Source: Laspinema sp. D2d (GTDB lineage: Bacteria > Cyanobacteriota > Cyanobacteriia > Cyanobacteriales > Laspinemataceae). From it: a DNA stretch of 64,000 nucleotides. The notes beneath the pieces were generated by a model that was not told the DNA's origin, did not search any database, and worked only from the letters and a program-made list of their open reading frames with translations. The stretch is taken from positions 1 through 64,000 of the forward strand of contig NZ_JAMXFC010000038.1 of NCBI RefSeq assembly GCF_025370755.1, given 5' to 3'. The translations under genes were made by a program, and so were the position numbers. Below are positions 1 through 9,223 of the stretch, one piece after another (positions within the stretch are counted from its first letter, which is position 1; every line of letters begins with the position of its first letter).

Positions 1-104
1 TCTCATTTTTGTCCTACACTCTTTTAACAGTGGCTCCCCTCCTGGTGGGTCAAATTTCGCTTAGTCTAAACTCCAGTTAGTTTTATTCATGTTTAAAATA
101 ACAT

Positions 105-129
105 AAAGCCCGCACTTGTGCGGGCTTTT
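105..129 (-). terminator. Terminator hairpin downstream of lpdA
   Basis: AAAGCCCGCAC and GTGCGGGCTTTT pair almost perfectly around a short loop. The hairpin sits about 30 nt past the lpdA stop codon on the minus strand. T residues follow on the plus side and a weaker run on the minus side, so it may work in both directions. Confidence 0.7.
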
Positions 130-160
130 CCTGAGTCTTTGTCCCTGTTAGGATGAAAGA

Positions 161-1591
161 TTACACGGTGGCAGCGCGTTTATAGGCTTCATCCAGGACT
201 TCACAAAGGGTCGGGTGAGTATGAACGCTAAAGGCTAATTCATTGACGGATTCACGATTGGCGATCGCATTGGCAGCTTCTTGAATTAAGTCAGCGGCAT
301 GATAGCCAAAAATATGCACGCCGAGAATTTCTCCGGTATCTTTGCGGTAAATGACTTTAGCAATTCCATCGGTTTCTCCCTCGGCGATCGCCTTAGAATT
401 GCCTTTGAAATAGGTTCGTACTGCGGCAACTTCAAATCCCTCTTCTTTCCCTAATTCTTCGGCAGCAGGTTCGGTTAATCCCACAAAACTCATTTCGGGA
501 TGGGTAAAGGCAGCAGCAGGAATACTCCGATAATCAATGGTTCGAGGACGTCCACAAATATTTTCAATCACGGCGACCCCTTGTGCCGAGGCAGCGTGTG
601 CCAACATCATTTTACCCATTGCATCACCGATCGCCCATACATGAGGAATAGGTTCACCCCCGGCTAACAATTGCATGGCATCATTCACCGGCAGGAACCC
701 TCGGCGATCGGTTTCTGCACCCACGGATTCCAATCCTAAGTTTTTAGTAGCAGGAATTCGTCCCGTTGCCACTAAACAGGCATCCACTTCTAAGACTTCA
801 ACCACTTCCTTAGTTTTGGGGTCCATTAATTCAATCACCACGGGAGAACCGGGAGTGACTTTTGCCGCTAAAACTCCCACCCGAGTTTCAATGTCCCGAG
901 GTGCAATTAACACCCGTTGCGCTTGTTTGGCAATATCCGGATCAAAGGTTGGCATCAGTCTATCCAACGCTTCAATCATGGTCACTTCCGAACCCAAAGC
1001 AGTGTAAATATCAGCAAATTCTAACCCGATATAACCACTGCCAATAATGGCAATCCACTGGGGTAACCAGTCTAATTTAATGGCATGATCACTGGTAAAA
1101 ACCGTTTTGCCATCCACTTCAATCCCAGGAGGAACCCAAGGCACGGAACCGGGTGCTAACATGATATCTTTAGCCGTAATCGTCTTTTCCCCGCTAGAGG
1201 TTTCTACGATTACTTTTTGACTTCCTGCCAGTTTTCCCCAGCCTTGAATCACATCAACATTCAGGCGTTTGAGACTATTGACTAATTCACCGCGCAATTT
1301 AGACACGGTATTGTCAGCATGATTGGCAATGGTTTCGCGATCGAACGAGATGCCACCGAGTTGAATGCCGAGGGTTTTCAAATGATGAGCATCCCGCAAC
1401 TCTCGCACTCGTCCCGAGGCTGCAAGCAGGGCTTTTGAGGGAATACAGCCACGATTGACGCAAGTACCTCCCATAACCCCAGCTTCCACGATCGCCGTCT
1501 TTAAGCCACATTTCACCGCGTGTAAGGCGGCACCATGTCCCCCCACTCCTGCGCCAATAATCACTAAATCGTAATCAAATCCTTGACTCAC
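161..1591 (-). CDS. lpdA: Dihydrolipoyl dehydrogenase (E3 subunit)
   Basis: A flavoprotein that reoxidises dihydrolipoamide with NAD+ in 2-oxoacid dehydrogenase and glycine cleavage complexes. The FAD-binding GAGVGG is at about residues 13-18 and the redox-active GGTCVNRGC at about 41-49, with Cys44 and Cys49. The C-terminal HTHPTLCE carries the catalytic His. The reading frame stays open to an ATG at 1657, but I place the start at the GTG at 1591. An AGGAG lies 8 nt upstream of it, and the protein then begins close to the Rossmann fold and has about 476 residues, the usual family length. It appears to be a single-gene unit ending at the hairpin at 105-129. Confidence 0.93.
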   Translation of the reverse strand: MSQGFDYDLVIIGAGVGGHGAALHAVKCGLKTAIVEAGVMGGTCVNRGCIPSKALLAASGRVRELRDAHHLKTLGIQLGGISFDRETIANHADNTVSKLRGELVNSLKRLNVDVIQGWGKLAGSQKVIVETSSGEKTITAKDIMLAPGSVPWVPPGIEVDGKTVFTSDHAIKLDWLPQWIAIIGSGYIGLEFADIYTALGSEVTMIEALDRLMPTFDPDIAKQAQRVLIAPRDIETRVGVLAAKVTPGSPVVIELMDPKTKEVVEVLEVDACLVATGRIPATKNLGLESVGAETDRRGFLPVNDAMQLLAGGEPIPHVWAIGDAMGKMMLAHAASAQGVAVIENICGRPRTIDYRSIPAAAFTHPEMSFVGLTEPAAEELGKEEGFEVAAVRTYFKGNSKAIAEGETDGIAKVIYRKDTGEILGVHIFGYHAADLIQEAANAIANRESVNELAFSVHTHPTLCEVLDEAYKRAATV

Positions 1592-1599
1592 CGAAATTT

Positions 1600-1604
1600 C
1601 TCCT
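1600..1604 (-). promoter_or_regulatory. Ribosome binding site deciding the lpdA start
   Basis: AGGAG on the minus strand, 8 nt before the GTG at 1591. It supports the internal GTG over the upstream ATG at 1657, which would add 22 low-complexity residues. Confidence 0.65.
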
Positions 1605-1671
1605 GATGCGCGTTGTTGATTATTCCCATTGTTAAATGCTGGAGGGATATGAGGCAAGATTTTGGAAAGAT

Positions 1672-1725
1672 GGGGGAGATGGGGAGGATGGGGGAGATGG
1701 GGAGGATGGGGGAGATGGGGAGGAT
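1672..1725. repeat. G-rich tandem repeat, three 18-nt units
   Basis: Three copies of gggggagatggggaggat in the leader between the dihydroorotase-like gene and lpdA. A complementary C-rich stretch of CTATCTCCCC units lies at about 1791-1846, so the two could fold into a long imperfect hairpin. A relative of this repeat precedes miaA at 32001-32128. Confidence 0.85.
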
Positions 1726-1732
1726 GGGGAAG

Positions 1733-1789
1733 TTTGTAGTAACGACTTCAGTCGTTTCTTAATTTTGTAGTAACGACTTCAGTCGTTTC
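1733..1789. repeat. Two direct copies of a 26-nt palindromic repeat
   Basis: Copies at 1733-1758 and 1764-1789 contain TGTAGTAACGACTTCAGTC. Each has an internal palindrome, AACGACT-TC-AGTCGTT. They lie between the G-rich and C-rich arms of the flanking repeats. The form resembles dispersed cyanobacterial intergenic repeats. Confidence 0.85.
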
Positions 1790-1844
1790 CACCCCTATCT
1801 CCCCTATCTCCCCTATCCCCCCTATCTCCCCCAACTCCCCCTCT

Positions 1845-3161
1845 CTAAAACCAAATCTCCACCACCCGTCCTGTAATCTCTCGTTCCAACCAAGGGGTGT
1901 TACTCGAAAGGGATTTCAGACTCTCTCCCGTCACCTGCCAAGACTGTTGAGGGTCAAACAGGGTGAAATCTGCTGCTGTACCGGGTGCGATCGCCACTGG
2001 GGTTTGTTGCAGGCATTTAGCAGGATTGCTACTCAAACCCCGCCATAATTCCACCGGGGATAACTTCTCAGTTGTCACCAAATGTTCCCACAATAAGGGT
2101 AATGCCAATTCGAGTCCGATCGCACCGGGAGGAGATTCAGCAAAGGCAACGGTTTTCTCTTCGTAGGTGTAAGGGGTATGATCAATGGCGATCGCATCGA
2201 TGACTCCTGATTTCACTCCCGCAATCAATGCCTGTTGGTCCTGGGGATTCCCCACTGGCGGTTCTAGGTGCAGACTGGGACAGTAAGGAGTAAAAATCGC
2301 TGGATTGTTAATTTCTGCTGCATTCACTAGCAGGTGCATCCATGAGGTACTGGCAGTGATGGGTAATCCTTGCGCCTTGGCAGATTCAATCAGTTGCACT
2401 CCGCGTTGGGTAGACACGCGCATGATATGAACCGGCGTTCCCGTTGCTGCAACAATTTCCAGCAATGCTGCTAATGCCGAGGTTTCTGCGATCGCCGGAT
2501 TTCCTGGCAATCCCAACCGAATAGAGGCAGTCCCTTCCCGAACGACTCCATCTCCTGCTAACTTACGACTACAAGGCCAGAGTGCCACAGGTTTACCCCA
2601 AGGGTGCAAATATTCCAAAATCCGCCTCAGCAGTGCTAAATCGGCAATGGGTTGACCATCAGCAAAACCCACGATGCCGGATGCCTCTAATTCGGCTAAT
2701 TCTGTCATTTGTTCTCCCTTGATTCCCCGGGTTAATGCACCCCAAAAATGCAGTTTCGGCAGGGAAGGAGTGGGGAGAGGCAACAACTCATTCAAGGTTC
2801 TAATCCCTTGAACTTTTTGATGCAAAAATGCTAATCCCCCAGGATTGTCCACAGGTGGAGAAGTATCTGGCAAAATTGCAACTTGAGTAAACCCTCCACT
2901 TCTTGCCGATTGCATCAATGAAGTCAGGGTTTCTCGTTCCTCAAATCCAGGATCGCCACTGTGACTGTACAAATCAACTAAACCAGGACCTAAGATTAAT
3001 CCCTGACAATTCCGAACTTGAGTATCACTTCCCCAGTCAGCAATTTCTGGCGCAATTTGCGCGATCGCACCATTGGCAATCCAAACATCGGCGATCGTAT
3101 CCTCTCCCGAAACCGGGTCAATTATCCGAACTTGTTGCAGCAGTTCATTCACAGTCAACAC
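1845..3161 (-). CDS. Dihydroorotase-family protein with degenerate metal site
   Basis: A 438-residue amidohydrolase whose overall layout matches type I dihydroorotase of pyrimidine synthesis, with a DPGFEERE segment near residue 70 and IDHTPY near 327. Several catalytic positions are altered. The usual HxH reads YSH (Tyr65, His67), the substrate arginine of LRDPG is Gly69, the HCED-type histidine is Trp195, and the histidine of HVST is Arg249. Asp168 and Asp327 remain. Such proteins are often annotated pyrC. The residues suggest a catalytically weak or inactive homologue, perhaps a partner of aspartate carbamoyltransferase, which is an inference. The start ATG is at 3161. Confidence 0.8.
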   Translation of the reverse strand: MLTVNELLQQVRIIDPVSGEDTIADVWIANGAIAQIAPEIADWGSDTQVRNCQGLILGPGLVDLYSHSGDPGFEERETLTSLMQSARSGGFTQVAILPDTSPPVDNPGGLAFLHQKVQGIRTLNELLPLPTPSLPKLHFWGALTRGIKGEQMTELAELEASGIVGFADGQPIADLALLRRILEYLHPWGKPVALWPCSRKLAGDGVVREGTASIRLGLPGNPAIAETSALAALLEIVAATGTPVHIMRVSTQRGVQLIESAKAQGLPITASTSWMHLLVNAAEINNPAIFTPYCPSLHLEPPVGNPQDQQALIAGVKSGVIDAIAIDHTPYTYEEKTVAFAESPPGAIGLELALPLLWEHLVTTEKLSPVELWRGLSSNPAKCLQQTPVAIAPGTAADFTLFDPQQSWQVTGESLKSLSSNTPWLEREITGRVVEIWF

Positions 3162-3197
3162 TCAACAGCAAACACTATCAATCTTTTCCTTTCCGGT

Positions 3198-3382
3198 CCC
3201 CTCCCCTTGGCAAGGGGAGGGTTGGGTGGGGTCCTCCCCGATGCCTGGAATCAACCCTGGAAATTTCTTAATTCCGGTCCCCTCCCCTTCGCAAGGGGAG
3301 GGCTTTAAAATCCTTGAAATTCCCGGTTTCTCATCATTCCTGGGTGAACCCCACCCAACCCTCCCCTTGCCAAGGGGAGGGC
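3198..3382. repeat. Three copies of a CCCTCCCCTTGG palindrome
   Basis: Hairpins at 3198-3221, 3280-3302 and about 3358-3381, each CCCTCCCCTT-N-AAGGGGAGGG. The flanks of the first and third, GGTTGGGTGGGG and CCCCACCCAACC, are complementary, so the three could form one large cruciform. The stretch lies between two minus-strand genes. Confidence 0.85.
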
Positions 3383-3404
3383 TTTCAAAACCCTGATTCT
3401 AGGA

Positions 3405-4778
3405 TTACAATGCACCTGCTGCTGTCTTATCTAAAATCCCCCCAAAGTGCGTTGTAATGTTAATCGCTTCTAACACCGGGGGGTGATCTGGTCCTAGGGT
3501 ATAGTCAATCACCGTAATTGCACCATTCCCTTGTTTGAAATTCCAAAAATGCTCAGGACCTAGACCAAAGAAATGACATAACAATGCTTTATTAATCGCA
3601 TCATGAGCAACAACTAATCCCGTTGTCCCGGGTTTAGCCGCTTTGACGATCGCATTCCATGCCTGAATACTCCTTTCCCACACCTGTTCCAAATTTTCCC
3701 CTTCTGGCATTTGCACCAATTCGGGGGTATTTTTCCATTGGTCTAACATTCCAGGAAAGTCGGTTTCGATTTCAGATTCAAACTTTCCTTCCCAAAGTCC
3801 ATGACTGATTTCTCGCAACAAATCATCCACTTTTAATTCCACCTCGGGATGATTTTGCAAGATAATTTCCGCTGTTTCTTTGGGACGCAACATGGAACTA
3901 CTCACGGCAAAATCGATTTGCACATCTTGCAAGTAGTCAGCGGCACATTTAGACTGCGATCGGCCATTATCATTCAGAGGCACATCAATTTGTCCCTGGA
4001 AACGCTGTTGCCGGTTCCATTCCGTTTCCCCATGCCGGACTAATAACAGTCGGGGTCCAATATGTCCGGGTCTGGGTTTGGGCATTTTTTCGCCGACATG
4101 ACTCGTTAAATTCATCGATTCCAGTTGAACCGGGAGTTTCCCTTTTAAAGGGGGTCTCGGTGTGTCAAAATTCAGGATGCTAATCCCACAATTCGACTGT
4201 TGAATCGAATGATATCGCGCTGGGGAAATACCCAAAGCGGTACTCAACAAACAGCGATTAATTCCATTATGTCCAACAACTAAAATCGTTTGATTGGGAT
4301 GGAGAGGTAAGACTTCATCCCAAAATTCTTTCGCTTGTTCATGCAATGCTAAAACTGGAAAATGTTCCACACTTCCCGTTTCTCCGGGAACATTCATCGA
4401 AAATTCATGGGGTCTTTCTTGCCAACAGAGGTAATCTTCGCCCAATTTCTGCTGGACCTCTTCTCTGAGCATTCCTTCCCACAACCTCAGATCTATTTCC
4501 ATGAGTTTATCGCTGGGTTGGGGTGCCGGAGGTGGCGAGTCTCCTGCCAAATCAGCAACGATCGCCTCGGCTGTTTCTTTCGCCCGTTTCAGGGGACTAC
4601 AGTAGACAGCATCAAAGGAAATGCCCTTCAGGGCTGCCGCAACTTGACTCGCCGTCTCGCGACCCTTTTCGGTGAGGACGGATTTATCAAGGCGACCTTG
4701 GATGCGCCGTTCTTTGTTAAACGTGCTTTGACCATGACGGACAATAATTACGCGAGTAGTCAGGGTTCTATCCTCCAA
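3405..4778 (-). CDS. Double-domain histidine phosphatase
   Basis: A 457-residue protein with two complete phosphoglycerate-mutase-like domains. Domain 1 (about 8-210) has VRHGQSTFN and the second His in VVGHNGIN. Domain 2 (about 225-445) has VRHGETEWN and VVAHDAIN. Both catalytic histidine pairs are present, so both halves could be active. Double-domain proteins of this type include plant 2-carboxyarabinitol-1-phosphate phosphatase, which removes a Rubisco inhibitor. The Rubisco operon lies 10 kb away, but nothing here fixes the substrate. A GpmB-like phosphatase is the alternative. Confidence 0.85.
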   Translation of the reverse strand: MEDRTLTTRVIIVRHGQSTFNKERRIQGRLDKSVLTEKGRETASQVAAALKGISFDAVYCSPLKRAKETAEAIVADLAGDSPPPAPQPSDKLMEIDLRLWEGMLREEVQQKLGEDYLCWQERPHEFSMNVPGETGSVEHFPVLALHEQAKEFWDEVLPLHPNQTILVVGHNGINRCLLSTALGISPARYHSIQQSNCGISILNFDTPRPPLKGKLPVQLESMNLTSHVGEKMPKPRPGHIGPRLLLVRHGETEWNRQQRFQGQIDVPLNDNGRSQSKCAADYLQDVQIDFAVSSSMLRPKETAEIILQNHPEVELKVDDLLREISHGLWEGKFESEIETDFPGMLDQWKNTPELVQMPEGENLEQVWERSIQAWNAIVKAAKPGTTGLVVAHDAINKALLCHFFGLGPEHFWNFKQGNGAITVIDYTLGPDHPPVLEAINITTHFGGILDKTAAGAL

Positions 4779-4892
4779 CAGAAATGGTGCAGACTCCCAA
4801 GGCGAGTGAAGCGCAGGGGCAGAATCGATCGCATTTTACCGCTTCTTGGTCTCCAGTTAAACTGGGCGATCGCATTTTTATTCCCCCCTTGA

Positions 4893-5310
4893 CCCCTATT
4901 CTCTGCCTCTCACCCAGACCTCTGATTCACGGCTGTTGGCGGGATTTCTTTCCGAATTAGGTGATAAATTTATCAGACTTCTTGCAAACTTGTCTTAAGC
5001 CCCCCTTAAAAAGGGGGGTTGGGGGGATCAATCCAGAATGTTGCAAAAAGTCTATTCTCTAACTCAGCCTTAACCTTTGATGATGAATCTTAGGTTATCT
5101 AAAAATTGCATGATTTTTAGTAACAATCTTGCCATTTTAAAAAAAGATAATTTTAAATTAAATTAGCTCTAATTTATCCTTTAATTAATTCAATTTTTAT
5201 CAATTTTTCAGATAGCTATAGGCTTCCACTCCGATCCAAGGTAAACTAATAGAGAGTGACTGTCGAATCATCATACAATCTCCCGAATCCAGAGGAAGAA
5301 GAAACAGAAA
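4893..5310. other. Intergenic region before the CPBP protease gene
   Basis: No gene seen. It holds a C6/G6 repeat at 4997-5029 and a strongly AT-rich stretch at about 5090-5215, which probably contains the promoter of the downstream gene. GAGGAAGAAG just before 5311 can act as ribosome binding site. Confidence 0.5.
4997..5029. repeat. C6/G6 palindromic repeat, copy 1
   Basis: AAGCCCCCCTTAAAAAGGGG followed by GGTTGGGGGGATCA. Copies of the same element lie at 21548-21582 in the opposite orientation and at 36326-36360. It is probably a dispersed non-coding repeat. Confidence 0.8.
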
Positions 5311-6891
5311 ATGGATGCAATCAAGCTCATCAAGCGCGTGGTTTTAACGGCACTAACCCTGCTGGCAGTATTCCTGGTGGGAACCTCTTTGGTGCAAAGT
5401 TTCAATCAACCCCAGGTTCAAAGCCGTCTGGAACTTTATCAAACGAATCTGCTGCTTCATGTGGCAGAGTACCAAGGCGAGTATCCAAACGATCCAGCCG
5501 TGCAAATTGTGCAGGCTTTGGCGGGGGAAGAACCTTTAGAAGCAGCACTGAAACAGTATCAAGAGGCAGTCGCCTCCACAGAAGAAGCGATCGCCACCCA
5601 AAGCAGTCGTCTCTCCTCCACTGTCATCCTCCCACCGGATGAATCTTCGGATCCGCCTCTGATTGAAGGCATCAATCCCCCTGAACTTGCCGAACTAAAA
5701 ATTCAAAAGCAAATATCAAATCAAGAAACGCTTCGGGATGAACTCCTGTTAAGACTTGGTATTTTAAAAGCCAGTCAAGGTAATTTAGATCAAGCGATCG
5801 AGACTTGGACTCCCTTAGCTGAACGTTCTAGTCCCCATCTGGAATCTACCGCTAATACCGCAAATTTATTATTAACCCTTTGGCAAGATTCCCGAACCCT
5901 CCCCGCTAATTCAGAAGAACTTCTCACCCAAAACTTAGAGGGATGGTTTCATTATCAAGCCTTCCGAAAACTGTATCAAATCCAGGGACAAGATGAAGCC
6001 TTAACTCGCCTCAATCTTCAAGAACAAGAGATAGCAGCAGAATCGTTAGGGAAATTAGCAACAGTTACCGGGATTCCCGCATTCGGGTTTGTTGTCGGAG
6101 TCGGTTTACTCATCTTTCTCGGGATTCAATGGGTCCTCAAACGCAAAGATTCTCTACTGGTTCAAAATGGAGATAATACTTGGGAAACTCCTTGGGATTG
6201 GGAAACCATTTGGCAGGTTTTCATTGTCGGATTCTTCTTCCTCGGACAAGTTTTAGTTCCCATCGTTGTTCAACTCTTCGGCGTCCAATCTGCCATGCTA
6301 GATGTTCGCAGTCGTGCCTTCTATATCTTGGCAACTTATATTGCGATCGCCATTGGCGGATTATTAGTCCTCTTCTTCTCCATCCGTTCCTTCTTTCCCC
6401 TCGCTAAAGACTGGTTTCGCTTTAATGTTCTACAGGCAAGCTGGATTTCCTGGGGATTCGGCGGTTATTTTGCTGCCTTACCTTTAGTCATTCTGGTATC
6501 TATTATTAACCAACAATTCTGGCAGGGACGCGGTGGCAGCAACCCCATTTTATCCATCGCCTTAGAAAACCGAGATACCGTAGCGCTGACTATCTTTTTC
6601 ATCACTGCTTCTGTGGCAGCACCTATTTTTGAAGAAATCATGTTTCGGGGATTTCTCTTACCCTCCCTGACTCGTTACTTCTCCGTTACCACCGCTATTG
6701 TACTCAGCAGTTTATTGTTTGCCTTGGCACATCTCAACCTCTCCGAAGTCCTGCCATTGGCAACCTTGGGAATGGTTTTAGGATTCGTCTATACGCGATC
6801 GCGCAATCTCCTCTCCTCCATTCTCCTGCACAGTCTCTGGAACAGCGGCACACTCTTTAGTCTGTTCGTTCTCGGCAGTGGCGGCAGTTAA
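5311..6891 (+). CDS. CPBP (CAAX/Abi) family intramembrane metalloprotease
   Basis: A 526-residue membrane protein. An N-terminal membrane segment is at about 10-28, followed by a mostly soluble helical region to about 245, then several hydrophobic helices. The C-terminal CPBP domain has EEIMFRGF (the EExxxR motif, about 442-449), a second motif in LFALAHLN, and HSLWN near the end. Relatives include prenyl-protein endopeptidase Rce1. Substrates of cyanobacterial members are mostly unknown. The gene stands alone between minus-strand genes. Confidence 0.87.
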   Translation: MDAIKLIKRVVLTALTLLAVFLVGTSLVQSFNQPQVQSRLELYQTNLLLHVAEYQGEYPNDPAVQIVQALAGEEPLEAALKQYQEAVASTEEAIATQSSRLSSTVILPPDESSDPPLIEGINPPELAELKIQKQISNQETLRDELLLRLGILKASQGNLDQAIETWTPLAERSSPHLESTANTANLLLTLWQDSRTLPANSEELLTQNLEGWFHYQAFRKLYQIQGQDEALTRLNLQEQEIAAESLGKLATVTGIPAFGFVVGVGLLIFLGIQWVLKRKDSLLVQNGDNTWETPWDWETIWQVFIVGFFFLGQVLVPIVVQLFGVQSAMLDVRSRAFYILATYIAIAIGGLLVLFFSIRSFFPLAKDWFRFNVLQASWISWGFGGYFAALPLVILVSIINQQFWQGRGGSNPILSIALENRDTVALTIFFITASVAAPIFEEIMFRGFLLPSLTRYFSVTTAIVLSSLLFALAHLNLSEVLPLATLGMVLGFVYTRSRNLLSSILLHSLWNSGTLFSLFVLGSGGS

Positions 6892-6938
6892 ATTCCGACC
6901 CTTCCAGGCAATCCTCGTTTGTTAATCTGCAATATTTT

Positions 6939-7718
6939 CTAGGCGGGGGGAAAACGGCGATCGCGAACGTCTTCCCCATAAGCCTGCACCGCCTGAGTAA
7001 TCGTCTCTTGCAAATTGGCGTAGCGTTTTGCAAAAGGCGGCACCCGCTCAGTCATACCCAACAAATCATGAGTCACCAATACCTGTCCATCACAGTGCAA
7101 CCCGGCACCAATGCCAATGGTAGGAATCACCAAAGTTTTAGAAATTTCTGCGGCTAATTCACTCGGAATATGCTCCAAAACTACCGCAAAAGCACCGGCT
7201 TCCTGCAAAGCGACTGCCTCCTTAAAAATGCGATCGCTCGTTTCCGGAGTGTTCCCCTGTTTCCGATACCCTAATTGATGCACCGATTGCGGCGTTAATC
7301 CCACATGACCCAACACCGGAATTCCTGCCAACACCAATCGCCGGACAGTTTCAGCAATTTCCGGATATCCCCCCTCCAACTTCACCGCTTGAGCACCTGT
7401 TTCCTTAAGAATTCTTCCCGCCGAATGCATCGCCTGTTGGAAACTTTCTTGATAAGTTAAAAACGGTAAATCCACCACCATCAGAGCTTTTTCAATACCC
7501 CGTCGCACAGCTTTCGCATGATGAATCATCTCATCAAGGGTTAACGGAAGAGTCGTTTCATACCCCAACACCACCATTCCTAATGAATCGCCAACTAACA
7601 GCAAATCCACCCCAGCGCGATCGAGCAATTTCGCCGAGACATAATCATAAGCCGTCAGCGCCACGATCGCCATTCCTTGTTGTTTTCGCTCTAGTAATTG
7701 TTGAGGGGTGATTGGCAT
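6939..7718 (-). CDS. panB: 3-methyl-2-oxobutanoate hydroxymethyltransferase
   Basis: It catalyses the first committed step of pantothenate synthesis: methylene-THF plus 2-oxoisovalerate gives ketopantoate. The 259-residue length is normal. Recognisable blocks are LTAYDY at the N-terminus, the metal-binding [11 protein letters not shown] (about 42-52), GHVGLTPQ, and [10 protein letters not shown]. No other pan gene is adjacent. Confidence 0.95.
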   Translation of the reverse strand: MPITPQQLLERKQQGMAIVALTAYDYVSAKLLDRAGVDLLLVGDSLGMVVLGYETTLPLTLDEMIHHAKAVRRGIEKALMVVDLPFLTYQESFQQAMHSAGRILKETGAQAVKLEGGYPEIAETVRRLVLAGIPVLGHVGLTPQSVHQLGYRKQGNTPETSDRIFKEAVALQEAGAFAVVLEHIPSELAAEISKTLVIPTIGIGAGLHCDGQVLVTHDLLGMTERVPPFAKRYANLQETITQAVQAYGEDVRDRRFPPA

Positions 7719-8340
7719 AGCTGGGTGGGTTCAAGTCGGTCAATCCGCTGGCAAAAGTAGCAACCGGCAGTCACATCATTATATAGAGATGGATTGCCTT
7801 TCCAATCTTATCAGATCCCTAAGCGCGATCGAGGATTCCCCCTGTCTCTAGGATTCTAGGAACTCCTAACTTACCGGATGTACCAAATACACAAGTTGGC
7901 TGATTAGTCAATAGCCGGTGTTGGGTGGCGAAAAAAATTAGTCACGGGGGAGGACAGGTGGGAGGAGATCGGACGCCAGCCTTGGCCCCACTGATAACGG
8001 CATTGTAAGGGTTTAGAGCAAAAAACTGGGTCAAAATCCAGCAACTTTAGCAACAAGGCAAACTGCTCCACTGAAAATACACCTTACCATAATTTGGCAG
8101 ATTGTCAAAAATTACCCGAAACCCTTGCCACTTCGTTGGGGATGCGGTTGGTGAATTTAGGGGAAAAACTGGGCGAAGTTTGAATTATTGAATATTTTAA
8201 CCGTAAGAATATCAGCCTAGCTTATCAATTTACAACCGACACTGCCAGAGGGACCTTAAAATCCTCGCAGGTTGTTGCTTGCTCCTGTTCTGGCAATTAC
8301 AATAGAATAACCGTAAGCACAAACTGAGGCTAACTGGGTT
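7719..8340. other. 622-nt intergenic region
   Basis: Between divergent panB and the small gene at 8341. I see no open frame with recognisable content, no strong hairpin terminator and no repeat of the families found elsewhere in the window. It may hold promoters for both sides. Confidence 0.4.
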
Positions 8341-8544
8341 ATGCCGGAAATCGTCGAAATTCCCCTAGAACTGACTTACTTTCAACTGCCGCCAGCCGTT
8401 GAAAATCGCTTACATTTTCTGTTAGATCGTCAAGATAATGGCTATCCCCTGTCTTCCGACGAACGACAGGAGGCCGAGGGATTGGTTGAGTTGGTGGAAT
8501 TTTTATCCTTACTACAATTGCGTTCAACGCGAGTGCGCCAGTAG
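8341..8544 (+). CDS. Small uncharacterised protein upstream of an HNH gene
   Basis: A 67-residue acidic, leucine-rich protein starting MPEIVEIPLELTYFQLP, with no motif I recognise. It ends 8 nt before the HNH gene, so the two are probably co-transcribed. An antitoxin or accessory role for the nuclease is conceivable from the arrangement only. Confidence 0.65.
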   Translation: MPEIVEIPLELTYFQLPPAVENRLHFLLDRQDNGYPLSSDERQEAEGLVELVEFLSLLQLRSTRVRQ

Positions 8545-8552
8545 TCATCATT

Positions 8553-8978
8553 ATGACCAAAATTCCTAATGTTCTCCGGCAACTGGTTATTCAACGAGCT
8601 AAGAACCGATGTGAATATTGTGGTCTTTCTCAGTTGGGTCAAGTTGCCACATTTCACATTGATCATGTAATTCCTATTATGGCTGGGGGTGAAACCATCC
8701 CCAAAAATTTAGCCCTGGCTTGTGTTTCTTGTTCGCTTCGCAAAGGCGCACGTCAGGAAATTGAGGATCCTGAAACCCGTGAAATGGTCAGTATTTTTAA
8801 TCCTCGCCAACAACAATGGAATGCTCATTTTACTTGGAATAAAATCGAAGTGATTGGGTTAACAGCAACAGGTCGAGCAACAGTGAAAGCCCTTAATTTA
8901 AATCGGTCAACTCTGTTGGCTATTCGGGCAGAAGAAGAATTGCTAGGACGACATCCACCTCCAGAAGATATACAGTAA
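8553..8978 (+). CDS. HNH endonuclease family protein
   Basis: A 141-residue protein with a full HNH signature: CEYCG at about residues 21-25, HIDHVIP at about 37-43, N after the glycine turn, and CVSCSLRKG. The two CxxC pairs probably bind a structural zinc, and the His-Asp-His part forms the metal-dependent nuclease centre. Standalone HNH proteins occur in mobile elements, defence loci and TA-like pairs. The specific role is unknown. Confidence 0.85.
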   Translation: MTKIPNVLRQLVIQRAKNRCEYCGLSQLGQVATFHIDHVIPIMAGGETIPKNLALACVSCSLRKGARQEIEDPETREMVSIFNPRQQQWNAHFTWNKIEVIGLTATGRATVKALNLNRSTLLAIRAEEELLGRHPPPEDIQ

Positions 8979-9223
8979 CTAGGGATGGATTGCTTCTCAG
9001 TTAGAATAATCACAGCGTTGAGGGCATCGGCATAAAGGTAACACGGAATACTATCGTCAAACTAACCATTGCTGGTTTCCGGGATTAGTTGAAGCGGGAT
9101 AAGGATGTCAAGTTAGGGCAATCCTTGTGGTCAGATTTGCAAACTGTGGAGAAGTAACGGATTAAGGATTTATGCCGAATCTCCTGTGTGTAATCTTATA
9201 ACAATCTCCTCGGTATAATATTA

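Noticed and set aside
3018-3396. Overlapping plus-strand open frames of about 100 residues
   Set aside because: They cover the end of the dihydroorotase-like gene and the CCCTCCCC palindromes. The peptides are repeat translations.
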